Shown here in pieces: positions 24,896-33,891 of a DNA stretch of 39,297 bases. This DNA comes from Bacteroides sp. (GTDB taxonomy: Bacteria; Bacteroidota; Bacteroidia; Bacteroidales; Muribaculaceae): NCBI GenBank assembly GCA_014801535.1, contig JAAVEA010000029.1, positions 1 to 39,297 of the forward strand. Reading direction: 5' to 3'. Under the pieces are notes generated by a model that was given only the letters and a program-made list of their open reading frames with translations, made no database searches and was not told the DNA's origin. The first letter of the stretch is position 1. Every line of letters starts with the position of its first letter. The position numbers and the translations under genes were made by a program.

Positions 24896-25384
24896 TTACT
24901 TACTAATAAGTATATCTCTGAGAGCATGAATTATCTCCAAATGATTCTCTCTACAAATAAAATGAGCATATTGAGATTTCCAAGGGTCCTTTTCTGCGAT
25001 AACAATTGGATAATTGACTATGCCCTCCACTCTATATTTATGCACGTACATATCATACATCTTGGAGAAAAGCATACTTCTATACTGTTGAGGTGGGATA
25101 TTTTTGCGGTGACGCTCAAGCTCTGTTACACCATCACAATAAAAACACAGCACGGCTCCCTCATTTTCTTTGAGAAAATCAGCAAGTATAGAGGCAATAC
25201 GCATAAGTATGTTATAACCAACCATGCCGGAGCCTCCTTTTCTTACCAAGGAAACATCGTAAAAACAGAGGCTTTGTAGTCTCGCATCATCGGTTATGGC
25301 AGATATGGTCGTAAGGTCATAACTCGAGAGGGAAACCAATATGTGATCTCCCTTTGTGTTATGTAAATCAAATGAAACATCCAT
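24896..25384 (-). CDS. Hypothetical protein, 162 aa
   Basis: I do not recognise this protein with certainty; it may belong to an uncharacterised family (DUF6169-like, from memory). It has no signal peptide or membrane segment and is probably cytosolic. Visible features are an N-terminal beta-rich part (residues 1-60), then a ILADFLKENEGAVLCFYCDG strand region, IPPQQYRSMLFSKMY, and a final helix ending the protein. It starts one base after the stop of a 44-aa ORF on the same strand, so the two genes form a translationally coupled pair behind one promoter. Such small-plus-larger pairs can be toxin-antitoxin systems, but there is no motif to support that here. Confidence 0.7.
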   Translation of the reverse strand: MDVSFDLHNTKGDHILVSLSSYDLTTISAITDDARLQSLCFYDVSLVRKGGSGMVGYNILMRIASILADFLKENEGAVLCFYCDGVTELERHRKNIPPQQYRSMLFSKMYDMYVHKYRVEGIVNYPIVIAEKDPWKSQYAHFICRENHLEIIHALRDILISK

Positions 25385-25385
25385 C

Positions 25386-25520
25386 CTATACCTTTATTGA
25401 GAAGATCCCTTTTTCCATTTTTTTCATCTTCTCTATTTGTTGGTGCTTATGATTCTTCATTAAATCAAAGAATTTACGCACCTTTTCGGAAGGATTTTCA
25501 ATAATAATTTGCTTCGACAT
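25386..25520 (-). CDS. Small ORF, 44 aa, lysine-rich
   Basis: A 44-residue ORF starting with MSKQIIIENPSEKVRKFFDL and continuing as a Lys/Met-rich helix (KMKKMEKG). It is not conserved in any family I know. Two points support it as a real gene: a good TTTG/TAnnTTTG promoter about 20 bases upstream, and its stop codon (TAG) separated by one base from the start of the 162-aa gene. Charge and predicted helix would suit an antitoxin, a nucleic-acid-binding peptide or a leader peptide; none is proven. Confidence 0.6.
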   Translation of the reverse strand: MSKQIIIENPSEKVRKFFDLMKNHKHQQIEKMKKMEKGIFSIKV

Positions 25521-25541
25521 ATTGTCTTCCTTTCTTTTCTG

Positions 25542-25574
25542 CAAATATAATAAATTCTTTTATTTATAGACAAA
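25542..25574 (-). promoter_or_regulatory. Promoter of the 44-aa/162-aa pair
   Basis: On the minus strand TTTG (25574-25571), a 21-base spacer and TATATTTG (25549-25542) match the Bacteroidota -33/-7 pattern, 21 bases ahead of the small ORF start. Confidence 0.7.
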
Positions 25575-25633
25575 TTACTTTATATAAAGTTTATTTTTAG
25601 CTCCTTATCGCAATCGATCCTGATGCATTGCAA

Positions 25634-27625
25634 TCAATACACATATCCGGCATTGTTATTGTTGCGTCGGCGTTTCTGGTTTGGGTCGAAGGGGTTGGCG
25701 GTGGGATCGAAGTAGTCGTCTTCCTCCTCTTCCTCTTCGGTCTGTTGACGGTTGCGGCTGCGCTTGTCGGAGGCCGGCTTGTTTTTCTTTATTGCAGATG
25801 GTTTCTGGCGGTCGATCGCCGTCTCGAACACATTCCACGTCTCCTCCTTATCCCAGTTCTTCTTTATGTTTATAACCTTGGGATAGTAGTAGGCTAAATC
25901 GGGCTGCATCAAAATATCGTAGTCGCCTGTGTCAAATTCTCCGTTCCCATTGTAATCCTCTATTACGCGCGCGTAATATTTACCCGGTTCGAGGAAGCGG
26001 AACCATACGGCATTATTCTCTACCGGAAGTGTGCGCACTATGGCATCGCTGGTGTTAAGCAACTCAACAAATGCCGGAATCCGAGGGTCGAGGCCTGAGA
26101 GATTGAGTTTCAGTGAACAATAGTCATCCTTCTTCTTAATGGTGAATTCATGGGTGAAAGGGGCCGTGACCGTGCCGTAGATACCTGTCGCGGCCAAGGT
26201 ATCGGCCGTGATGCGGTATTTCTCGCCCAACTTCCAATCGTATGCAATCTGGAAATCGCGTGGCATCAGCGAGTCGATCATCTCTATGCGCGGTTGATTA
26301 CCTACACGCCGCCACACGGTGTCGACCATCGTTTCGAGGTGGAAAGCATCCGGGTTAAGACGCTCGAGAGGAGTGGCAAACTGGAGTTTTACAGGCATGT
26401 ATACATCGTGAGTGGTCGGTGTGAGAGCCTGCAGTTCAAGTGTGAGAGCCTTTATTGAGTCGAGATGAGCCTGCTTCTCATCTTTCTTATCTTTTTTCTT
26501 CTGAGGCTTGGGTCTGTTATGGAAGAAATTAAGGGTATCGGTTCTGGCCGCCAGATTCCCGGTGGAATCTGTGCGCAGATAAGTTGCCTCCACCCTGAGA
26601 GAGTCTATTCCAACAATGCGCGGAGGCAGCCAATACACAAGAGAATCGTTGGCCGCTCTTCGTTCAAGCACCGCCTCACGCATGATTCCAGGATAGCCCA
26701 AAACATCCACCTGCGGCAGATTGGGGGCTATAGTATTGAACTTAAAGAAAAGCTTGGTTGAATCAAGACGCTCATACTTATCGAGATATTGCGAACGTTT
26801 TTGTGAATTGAAGCTGCGGAGCAGAATATCGTTGGGCAGAAAACGTGTGCGCGTGCGGTTGATTATAGTGTCGATTTCGCCTGTCTTGCTATTTCTCACC
26901 GTGTCGATAGCGCCGACACGTTCAGAAGTCGGGGAAACAAGTAGGTCATAGAACGCTATATCCTCTTCGGGATTGGCATATTTGTAATCGTTATCTTTAT
27001 CGCCGAGGGCATAAATGCGATAGGATCCCTCCTTCAGACCACGGATAGTGAAACGTCCCTGATCATCGGTTTTGGCCACGCGCAGCAACGGGAGTTTTGT
27101 AAAAGCTGAATCGGCATTATTGGCCGTCACTCCTACAATCATGGCCTGCTGAGGCTCCATATTCCGGGCATCGAGCACCATGCCTGAGATGCGGAGTGTG
27201 TCGATCTCCTCACCGGTGGAGAAAGTGTATGCAAATCCCTGCAGCTGGTTAGATTCATTATTATCCTCAATTGCATCGGCAAAGTCGATTGTATAAGTAG
27301 TGTTAGGCTGGATGGAATCGAAAGTCACCGTCACCTTCTTACCGAGCGACATAACCTTAGGCACGCTTTTCCCCACCGGCGACACCACCACCTTTGAGAA
27401 AGCATCCTTAACGTTGACAAGCTCATTGAAAGAGAGGGTCATCTTCGTCTTATTCACGTTCACCGAGCCGGGGGCAGGGTCGGCAGAGATGAACACGGGA
27501 GGGTCTTCGTCGCGCGGACCGCCCGACGGGTTTCCGATATTGGCACACGACACGAGTGCGACACAGGAAATTACCGAAGAGAGGGAGAAGAGGAGGGCAC
27601 GCGATATATTATTTAAAATTTTCAT
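25634..27625 (-). CDS. Ig-like (SbsA/Big_5) domain lipoprotein
   Basis: A 663-aa lipoprotein: signal peptide with lipobox (LVSC, Cys27), then ANIGNPSGGPRDEDPP. Residues about 38-140 form an SbsA/Big_5-type Ig-like domain (FISADPAPGSVNVN, FNELVNVKD, YTIDFADAIEDNNES, YTFSTG). A carboxypeptidase-regulatory-like beta domain follows (about 145-230: GMVLDARN, GRFTIRGLKEGSYRIYAL). The middle has a Lys-rich linker (KPQKKKDKKDEKQ). The C-terminal part includes YARVIEDYNGNGEFDTGDY, resembling a calcium loop, and a final Glu/Asp run (EEEEEEDD) and Asn/Arg-rich end. This architecture is common in Bacteroidota and found in the envelope, with no established activity. It is divergent from secDF, with 196 bases between starts. 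Confidence 0.8.
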   Translation of the reverse strand: MKILNNISRALLFSLSSVISCVALVSCANIGNPSGGPRDEDPPVFISADPAPGSVNVNKTKMTLSFNELVNVKDAFSKVVVSPVGKSVPKVMSLGKKVTVTFDSIQPNTTYTIDFADAIEDNNESNQLQGFAYTFSTGEEIDTLRISGMVLDARNMEPQQAMIVGVTANNADSAFTKLPLLRVAKTDDQGRFTIRGLKEGSYRIYALGDKDNDYKYANPEEDIAFYDLLVSPTSERVGAIDTVRNSKTGEIDTIINRTRTRFLPNDILLRSFNSQKRSQYLDKYERLDSTKLFFKFNTIAPNLPQVDVLGYPGIMREAVLERRAANDSLVYWLPPRIVGIDSLRVEATYLRTDSTGNLAARTDTLNFFHNRPKPQKKKDKKDEKQAHLDSIKALTLELQALTPTTHDVYMPVKLQFATPLERLNPDAFHLETMVDTVWRRVGNQPRIEMIDSLMPRDFQIAYDWKLGEKYRITADTLAATGIYGTVTAPFTHEFTIKKKDDYCSLKLNLSGLDPRIPAFVELLNTSDAIVRTLPVENNAVWFRFLEPGKYYARVIEDYNGNGEFDTGDYDILMQPDLAYYYPKVINIKKNWDKEETWNVFETAIDRQKPSAIKKNKPASDKRSRNRQQTEEEEEEDDYFDPTANPFDPNQKRRRNNNNAGYVY

Positions 27626-27773
27626 TTAAGACCGGTGTAAAATCAGTTGAAAATTATTGAAAAGCACCTTTCCTGAGGAAATGGGATGCCAAAAATAAGG
27701 AAAAATATTGAGAATATAGCCTATAATATAGAATTTTGTTACAATTAATAATAAAAAGCTCAAAAAAAAGGAG

Positions 27774-27781
27774 TATATTTG
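27774..27781 (+). promoter_or_regulatory. Candidate -7 element of secDF
   Basis: TATATTTG matches TAnnTTTG and lies 40 bases before the secDF start. There is no TTTG at the usual -33 distance. Confidence 0.5.
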
Positions 27782-27821
27782 CAAGCTGAAAATAATTTAA
27801 AACAACAAAATAACAACAAAC

Positions 27822-30788
27822 ATGCAAAACAAAGGGTTTATCAGCACCATTGCAATCCTCTTGGTTTTGATATGCGGCTTTTATATCTCCTTCTCCTTCG
27901 TGACCAAGCATTACGAGGATAAAGCGAAGGAATATGCGGCCTCAATAGCCAAGACACAGGATGAGACCAATGATGTTTACAAGCAGAGTCTGAAGCAATT
28001 CAACGACTCTATCGACAAAGAGAAAGTCTATCTGGGCTACACCTACAATCAGGTGCGCAAGATGGAAGTGGGCCTCGGTCTAGACCTCAAGGGGGGTATG
28101 AACGTCGTTCTTGAGATTTCCGTTCCCGACATTCTTCGCCAGTATGCTTCAGGCGAAAGCCAGCTCAATCAGATTAACGCAGCCATAAAGAAAGCTCAGG
28201 ATTCGGGCGCGAAAGGTAGCGATAAGGATTTCATATCGAAGGTTGCGTCTCAGATTCAGCCGGGTGTGATGTCAGGCCTTTTTGTTCGTGAGGGTGAGTT
28301 TCTCGGCAACCTGAAGAGCGGTGCCAGCAACGCAGAGGTTGTTGCCGCGCTCGAACAGCAGGTTAACAGCCAGGTTGACGCTGCATTCAATATCTTCCGC
28401 ACCCGTATCGACCAGTTTGGTGTTGTGGCTCCTAACATTCAGAAGCTTCAGGACAAGAACGGCCAGATACTTCTTGAGCTTCCGGGTGTGAAGGAACCCG
28501 AGCGTGTAACCGAACTTCTCAAATCGAGTGCCAACCTTGAATTCTTCGAGGTATATAACTATAATGAGATTGCCAACGACCTTAACCGTTTCGCTGAGGC
28601 TTACGCGGCTCAGGATACTGTTAATCACGTGAATGTGCTCGCTATCCTTGGTGGAGGCCGTCAGGGCAGCCCGGTTATCGGCCAGGTTCAGGCCAACACC
28701 CGCGCACTTGTTGACTCGGTGTTCGCATCTCCTCTCGCAAAGCAGATGCTTCCCAACGACCTTTCACTTCTTTGGACAGTGAAACCTGTGGAGTATCCGA
28801 TGACAGATGATAAGGGTAATGTTTTGAAGAAAGACAACGGCGACGACAAGACCGTTTCCTATTGGCAGCTTGTTGCCCTCAAGGGTGATGCAGTGCTTGA
28901 AGGCGATGCCGTGACTTCAGCCTCTTCCGAATATGACAACATGCAGGGTAACATGGTCAACATGAAGATGAGCGACCGCGGAGCGCAGGAATGGGCTACC
29001 ATCACGCGCAACAACATCGGCCGCTCAATCGCAATCGTGCTTGACGACAATGTATATTCATTCCCTAACGTAAACAATGAGATCACCGGCGGCAGCTCGC
29101 AGATCACCGGCGGATTCTCACCCGAAGAGGCCAATGACCTCGCCAACGTTCTTAAATCAGGTAAGATGTCGGCTAAGGTTGACGTGGTGAGCAACAACGT
29201 GATCGGCCCGAGCCTCGGTGCGGAGGCAATCCAGATGGGATTCATCTCCTTCATCGTGGCTATCGCGCTCCTTATGATCCTCATGGTGGCTTACTATGGT
29301 TGGATTCCCGGTCTTGTGGCTAACGTGGGTCTTATCCTCAACCTCTACTTCACTCTCGGTATCCTCGCATCGCTCCAGGCAGTGCTGACACTTTCAGGTA
29401 TCGCCGGTATCGTGCTTGCTCTCGGTATGGCTGTGGATGCCAACGTGCTTATCTTCGAGCGCACCAAAGAGGAGCTCAAGAACGGCAAGAAACTGCGTCA
29501 GGCAATTTCGGAGGGTTACAGCAACGCATTCTCAGCGATCTTCGACTCTAACCTTACTTCTGTGATCACAGGCGTGATCCTCCTTATCTTCGGTTCGGGT
29601 CCGATCAAGGGTTTTGCAACAACTCTTATCATCGGTCTTGTATGCTCATTCTTCACAGCAGTGTTCTTGACCCGCATCGCATTCGACCTCATCACAAAGA
29701 ACGGTCGTTGCGCCAACATGACATTCACCACAGCTCTCAGCCGCAACTTCCTCACCAACCCGAAGATCAACTTCCTCGGTCAGTGGAAAGGGGCTGCCGC
29801 AGTCTGGGTATTCCTTATCGTAGTAGGTATCGCCTCGCTCGCTATCCGCGGTATGAACCAGGGTATCGACTTCTCCGGAGGCCGCAACTATGTGGTGCAG
29901 TTTGAGAAAGATGTGGACCGTCAGGCAGTTCAGGATAACCTTACAGCTCTCCTTCAGGAGAAAGCCAACGACAAGACAGTCTCGGTTTCTGTAATCAATA
30001 TCGACAATCCTTCTAAACTTCGTATCTCCACCAACTACAAGATTGCTGACGAAAGCGAGAATGTGGAGAATGAGATTGCCGATCTTCTCTATCAGGGACT
30101 CAAGAATGAACTCACCGTCAATGGCAAGACCATGGACGAGAATGCATTTGCAGTGGCCGATGAGGCACACGGTATCATCTCGATCCAGAAGGTAGGGCCT
30201 TCCGTTGCCGACGATATGAAGCGTGACGCTATCTGGGCAGTGAGCATCGCACTTGTCTGCATGTTCCTCTACATCCTTCTCCGCTTCCGCAACATCGCCT
30301 TCTCAGTGGGTGCGCTCTGCGCCGTAATGCTCACCGCATTCCTTATCATCGGCTTCTACTCCGTATGCTGGGGATTCCTTCCCTTCTCAATGGAGATCGA
30401 CCAGTCGTTTATCGCTGCGGTATTGACCATCATCGGTTATCAGATCAATGATACAGTGGTTGTGTTCGACCGAATCCGTGAGATGATGAAGGTGTATCCG
30501 AAAGAGGATCGTTACAAGACCTTCAACAAGTCTTTGAACCAGACATTGAGCCGTACGGTAATGACATCGTTCTCCACACTGCTCGTGCTCCTCTGCATTT
30601 TCTTCCTTGGCGGCGACACGATCCGTTCGTTCACATTCGCCATGATCTTCGGTGTGGTTGTAGGTACATTCTGTTCTCTCTATTGCGCCGCACCGGTTGC
30701 TTACAGCATCATGCGTCGTAAGATCGATAAGAAACAGGCAGACAACGATGGCAAGCCCATGCTTCAGGGTAACCGTCGCTTCAACTGA
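27822..30788 (+). CDS. secDF: Fused protein-export protein SecDF
   Basis: A 988-aa fusion of SecD and SecF, inner-membrane RND-type proteins that use the proton gradient to complete SecYEG export. The first transmembrane helix is at about 8-26. The SecD D1 motif GLGLDLKGG is at residues 84-92, the P1 periplasmic domain extends to about residue 460, and D-motifs include ALGMAVDANVLIFERTKEE, with the conserved proton-relay Asp and Arg. The SecF half begins near residue 660 (NQGIDFSGGRNYVVQFE) and has a matching TIIGYQINDTVVVFDRIRE motif. Fused SecDF of about 1000 aa is normal for Bacteroidota. The gene stands alone with a terminator-like hairpin behind it. Confidence 0.97.
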   Translation: MQNKGFISTIAILLVLICGFYISFSFVTKHYEDKAKEYAASIAKTQDETNDVYKQSLKQFNDSIDKEKVYLGYTYNQVRKMEVGLGLDLKGGMNVVLEISVPDILRQYASGESQLNQINAAIKKAQDSGAKGSDKDFISKVASQIQPGVMSGLFVREGEFLGNLKSGASNAEVVAALEQQVNSQVDAAFNIFRTRIDQFGVVAPNIQKLQDKNGQILLELPGVKEPERVTELLKSSANLEFFEVYNYNEIANDLNRFAEAYAAQDTVNHVNVLAILGGGRQGSPVIGQVQANTRALVDSVFASPLAKQMLPNDLSLLWTVKPVEYPMTDDKGNVLKKDNGDDKTVSYWQLVALKGDAVLEGDAVTSASSEYDNMQGNMVNMKMSDRGAQEWATITRNNIGRSIAIVLDDNVYSFPNVNNEITGGSSQITGGFSPEEANDLANVLKSGKMSAKVDVVSNNVIGPSLGAEAIQMGFISFIVAIALLMILMVAYYGWIPGLVANVGLILNLYFTLGILASLQAVLTLSGIAGIVLALGMAVDANVLIFERTKEELKNGKKLRQAISEGYSNAFSAIFDSNLTSVITGVILLIFGSGPIKGFATTLIIGLVCSFFTAVFLTRIAFDLITKNGRCANMTFTTALSRNFLTNPKINFLGQWKGAAAVWVFLIVVGIASLAIRGMNQGIDFSGGRNYVVQFEKDVDRQAVQDNLTALLQEKANDKTVSVSVINIDNPSKLRISTNYKIADESENVENEIADLLYQGLKNELTVNGKTMDENAFAVADEAHGIISIQKVGPSVADDMKRDAIWAVSIALVCMFLYILLRFRNIAFSVGALCAVMLTAFLIIGFYSVCWGFLPFSMEIDQSFIAAVLTIIGYQINDTVVVFDRIREMMKVYPKEDRYKTFNKSLNQTLSRTVMTSFSTLLVLLCIFFLGGDTIRSFTFAMIFGVVVGTFCSLYCAAPVAYSIMRRKIDKKQADNDGKPMLQGNRRFN

Positions 30789-30816
30789 TAAATAGTAATA
30801 AATACCAATTATAATA

Positions 30817-30851
30817 ACACGGGTCGCATCCATGATAGATGCGACCCGTGT
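30817..30851 (+). terminator. Terminator hairpin after secDF
   Basis: A perfect 14-pair GC-rich stem (30817-30830 with 30838-30851) with a 7-base loop, starting 28 bases after secDF. The following bases (CATGTTTAT) have only a short T-run. Confidence 0.75.
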
Positions 30852-31037
30852 CATGTTTATATCAATTTTGTAAAGTCTGATAGGTAAGTAGTACAAATAC
30901 ATTAACTATTTTATCTCTGCTACTTATCGTTTAATTTTTAATACTTACTTATGATTTTAACTTAAAATGAATTTGTATTTTAACATTCTTGCTATAAACA
31001 AAGAGCATCATAGCGTGGTTATGATATCATAAGAATA

Positions 31038-31751
31038 ATGAAACCAATTAATGCTATGAAAGCTTCTACCATTAAATCAGCCGTTTTAACTATCGCTCTC
31101 ATCGGCGGGGCATCCATTATGAATGCAGCGGGATCCACATCCCTTTCTGAAATGACTTCGGCTGAAATCATCTCTCTTCTTCCGGAAGCTTCATCAGCAA
31201 TTGTTAATTCAGAATCTACAGTTTCCGACACAAAGGATGCGATCACTCTTTCAGGTGAAGACCTAATAACAAAGGCCTACGGAATGCTTCCGGCTGTAAA
31301 TAGCAAGGAGGCTACAATAGGTCTTTCCGAAACAATGATGAATCTTACGCCATCTGAAGAACAGAATAATCTCTGGCTCGATTCAAGTGACGGATTCTCG
31401 ATCAGCTATAACGGGATGACTCCTGATGTTTCGGCTCTCGTGCGTCTGGACAACGATTCTATCAGCGATTACGGATTCTTTTTCCTGTTTCCTTATTCGG
31501 ATGTTGAAAAGAAATACGCCACTCTTGATCAGTCTGATTTCAGCAAGACTATGCTTCAGGAATTCGAGGATATGGGTCTTGATCTGGGAGCGAATCCTTA
31601 TACCGAGGATCTGTTTGAGGTGACGGGCGATTATACAGACAATTTTGTTGCCATGCGTCTTATAGATGATCAGGATGGAGAACGATATATTCTTATGCTC
31701 AGTGTCGAACCAAACGCTATAAGTGAGGCCGATAGAGCAACAGTTGATTGA
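31038..31751 (+). CDS. Secreted hypothetical protein, 237 aa
   Basis: I do not recognise a family. The N-terminus has a signal peptide (KSAVLTIALIGGASIMNAAG, cleavage after about residue 31 from the first ATG; a second ATG lies at 31056). The mature part is acidic and Ser/Thr-rich. Residues about 40-110 are mostly helical. Residues about 115-237 look like a compact alpha/beta domain with SISYNGMTPDVSALVRLD, YGFFFLFPYSD and YILMLSVEP strands. No cysteine, lipobox, membrane segment or catalytic motif is visible. It lies between secDF and rimP with over 200 bases on either side, so it is probably transcribed alone. Possibly a periplasmic or secreted protein of lineage-restricted type. Confidence 0.7.
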   Translation: MKPINAMKASTIKSAVLTIALIGGASIMNAAGSTSLSEMTSAEIISLLPEASSAIVNSESTVSDTKDAITLSGEDLITKAYGMLPAVNSKEATIGLSETMMNLTPSEEQNNLWLDSSDGFSISYNGMTPDVSALVRLDNDSISDYGFFFLFPYSDVEKKYATLDQSDFSKTMLQEFEDMGLDLGANPYTEDLFEVTGDYTDNFVAMRLIDDQDGERYILMLSVEPNAISEADRATVD

Positions 31752-31862
31752 ATAACTGTAATATATTGTTAAAAAATATTAAATATTATAAAAAGATATG
31801 CTTTGCGAGTATCTTTCCGCTTTAAAGAGAGGATGCTTGTAGAAAAAGCCGATAAATTTTAT

Positions 31863-31870
31863 TATCTTTG
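31863..31870 (+). promoter_or_regulatory. Candidate -7 element of the rimP-nusA-infB operon
   Basis: TATCTTTG fits TAnnTTTG, about 80 bases before rimP. A CTTG 23 bases upstream is a poor -33 match. Confidence 0.5.
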
Positions 31871-31951
31871 CAAAAGATTTCCGGAGGGGACGCAAGTCTT
31901 CTCCGCGTTTTTTTGATGAAACGGGATGGAATTTGAAAAAAGAAGACAATT

Positions 31952-32416
31952 ATGATTGACAAGTCAGAGATGAAATCCTTTATCGACAAGGAGCTTGAAG
32001 GGACAAGCTATTATCTGGTCGATCTCAGGATAAGCAATGATAACGTGATAGCGGTGGAGATAGATTCCGACGACAGAGTTGATATTGACTTCTGCATATC
32101 GCTTACACGCAAGATAGAGGAAGCTTTCTCGCGCGATGAAGAAGACTATGAACTTGAAGTAGGATCATGCGGTCTGACTTCGCCGTTCAAGGTTTTGCGC
32201 CAATATGAAAAGCATATAGGTGATCAAGTCGAGGTCCTTGAAAAAAAAGGGAGCAAGCGCAAAGGAGTGCTCAAAAGCGCAGATCCGGAAAAATTCGTGA
32301 TTGAAGTGATGGAGAAGGTGAGGCCTGAGGGAGCTAAGAAACCTGTGATGCAGCCGCGTGATATAGAGTACGGATATGACGATGTGAAGCAGGTGACGTA
32401 TGTGCTTGAATTCTGA
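31952..32416 (+). CDS. rimP: Ribosome maturation factor RimP
   Basis: A 154-aa cytosolic protein needed for maturation of the 30S ribosomal subunit. The N-terminal domain (1-75) ends in the characteristic ELEVGSCGLTSPF block (family consensus LEVSSPG..RPL), and the C-terminal SH3-like domain covers about 85-154. Length is normal for the family. It is the first gene of the rimP-nusA-infB order that is conserved across bacteria, with 95 bases before nusA. Assignment rests on both motif and gene order. Confidence 0.93.
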   Translation: MIDKSEMKSFIDKELEGTSYYLVDLRISNDNVIAVEIDSDDRVDIDFCISLTRKIEEAFSRDEEDYELEVGSCGLTSPFKVLRQYEKHIGDQVEVLEKKGSKRKGVLKSADPEKFVIEVMEKVRPEGAKKPVMQPRDIEYGYDDVKQVTYVLEF

Positions 32417-32511
32417 TTCCGAAAATATCTTTCGTAACTTACCTGCAGGAATGGAATGCCGGTGTGTGGCGGCAGAAAAAAATAAGAATTGAAAAAATAT
32501 ATAACGATATA

Positions 32512-33759
32512 ATGGCAAAGAAAGCAGCTACAGTAAATATGGTCGACCAGTTTCAGGAGTTCAAGGAACTCAAGAATATTGACAAGACCACAATGATATC
32601 AGTGCTTGAGGAGAGTTTCCGCAACGTGTTGGCTAAAATGTTCGGCACGGATGAGAACTTCGATGTGATCATGAATCCCGACAAGGGAGACTGCGAGATA
32701 TATCAGAACCTTGAAGTGGTGCCTGACGGAGAGGTGGATAACAAGGATATGCAGATCGGGCTTACCGAAGCCCGTGAGATCGACCCCGAATGTGAGATAG
32801 GAGAAGATGTGACACGTCGCATTTTCTTTGAGAAATTCGGACGCCGCGCTATCCTTAATCTACGCCAGACACTCCAGTCGAAGATTCTTGATCTGCAGAA
32901 AGATGCCATCTATTCCAAATTCAAGGAGCTTGAGGGCGAGATAGTGGCTGCCGAAGTTCATCAGATCTGGAAACGCGAGATGCTTCTGATTGATGAGGAG
33001 CAGAATGAGCTGATAATGCCCAAGGACGAGCAGATTCCCGGTGATTTCTTCCATAAGGGCGACATCGTGAAGGCGATCGTGAAGCGGGTGGATAATCCTA
33101 ACAACAATCCCAAGGTTATCGTGAGCCGTACGGATGAACGTTTCCTCCGTCGTCTTTTCGAGCAGGAGGTTCCGGAGATTCATGACGGATTGATCACAAT
33201 CCGCGCTGTGGCCCGCATTCCGGGCGAGCGCGCCAAGATTGCCGTTGAGAGTTACGACGACCGTATCGATCCGGTGGGCGCTTGTGTAGGAATCAAGGGG
33301 AGCCGTATACATGGAATCGTACGCGAATTGCGCAACGAGAATATAGACGTTATTCCGTTCACCTCCAATCCATCGCTTTACATACAGCGTGCGTTGAGCC
33401 CCGCCAAGATCTCCTCCATCCGTCTTAACGAAGAGGATAAGAAGGCTGAGGTGTTCCTGCATCCCGACGAGGTGTCTCTGGCAATCGGTAAGGGAGGTAT
33501 GAATATACGTCTCGCCACTCAGCTCACCGGATATTCTATCGACGTATATCGTGACATTGAAGAAGGAGAAGAGGATATCTACCTTGACGAGTTTAGCGAT
33601 GAAATCGACGCATGGGTTATCGAGGCTCTCAAAAATCTTGGTCTTGGCACAGCCAAAGCAGTGCTCAACGCTTCCAAGGAGCTTCTTGACCAGGCCGATC
33701 TTGAAGACGATACGCTTGAGCATGTGCTTGATGTGCTCCGCGCAGAGTTCGAAGACTAA
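32512..33759 (+). CDS. nusA: Transcription termination/antitermination factor NusA
   Basis: An RNA-polymerase-binding elongation factor of 415 aa. I start at ATG 32512 (MAKKAATVNM) because the longer in-frame version adds 16 residues (MWRQKKIRIE..) of low similarity to the family. The N-terminal domain (about 1-125, FQEFKELKNIDK) binds polymerase. An S1 domain covers about 130-200 (EIVAAEVHQIW, LIMPKDEQIPG). Two KH domains follow: one with PVGACVGIKGSRI (about 260-270) and the other with VSLAIGKGGMNIRLATQLTG (about 320-340). The C-terminal end is short and lacks the E. coli acidic repeats, as usual in Bacteroidota. It lies between rimP and infB. Confidence 0.96.
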   Translation: MAKKAATVNMVDQFQEFKELKNIDKTTMISVLEESFRNVLAKMFGTDENFDVIMNPDKGDCEIYQNLEVVPDGEVDNKDMQIGLTEAREIDPECEIGEDVTRRIFFEKFGRRAILNLRQTLQSKILDLQKDAIYSKFKELEGEIVAAEVHQIWKREMLLIDEEQNELIMPKDEQIPGDFFHKGDIVKAIVKRVDNPNNNPKVIVSRTDERFLRRLFEQEVPEIHDGLITIRAVARIPGERAKIAVESYDDRIDPVGACVGIKGSRIHGIVRELRNENIDVIPFTSNPSLYIQRALSPAKISSIRLNEEDKKAEVFLHPDEVSLAIGKGGMNIRLATQLTGYSIDVYRDIEEGEEDIYLDEFSDEIDAWVIEALKNLGLGTAKAVLNASKELLDQADLEDDTLEHVLDVLRAEFED

Positions 33760-33835
33760 CAGTCGTGGACCGGAATATCAACCGACGCCATACTCCCGGG
33801 TGGCATTCGGATAATTTAATAGGGATTGGATAGAG

Positions 33836-33854
33836 GAACGCCCAGGGGGCGTTC
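33836..33854 (+). other. Small hairpin between nusA and infB
   Basis: GAACGCCC pairs with GGGCGTTC around a 3-base loop, followed by ACCCCCGGGG. It has no T-run, so it is not a terminator. It may be a processing site or leader structure ahead of infB. Confidence 0.45.
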
Positions 33855-33891
33855 ACCCCCGGGGAAATCCTTCAGTATCTAAAACCGTTTT

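Noticed and set aside
25681..25897. Plus-strand frames opposite the C-terminal end of the Ig-like lipoprotein
   Set aside because: They arise from the repetitive Glu/Asp and Arg/Asn codons on the other strand. They have no independent support.
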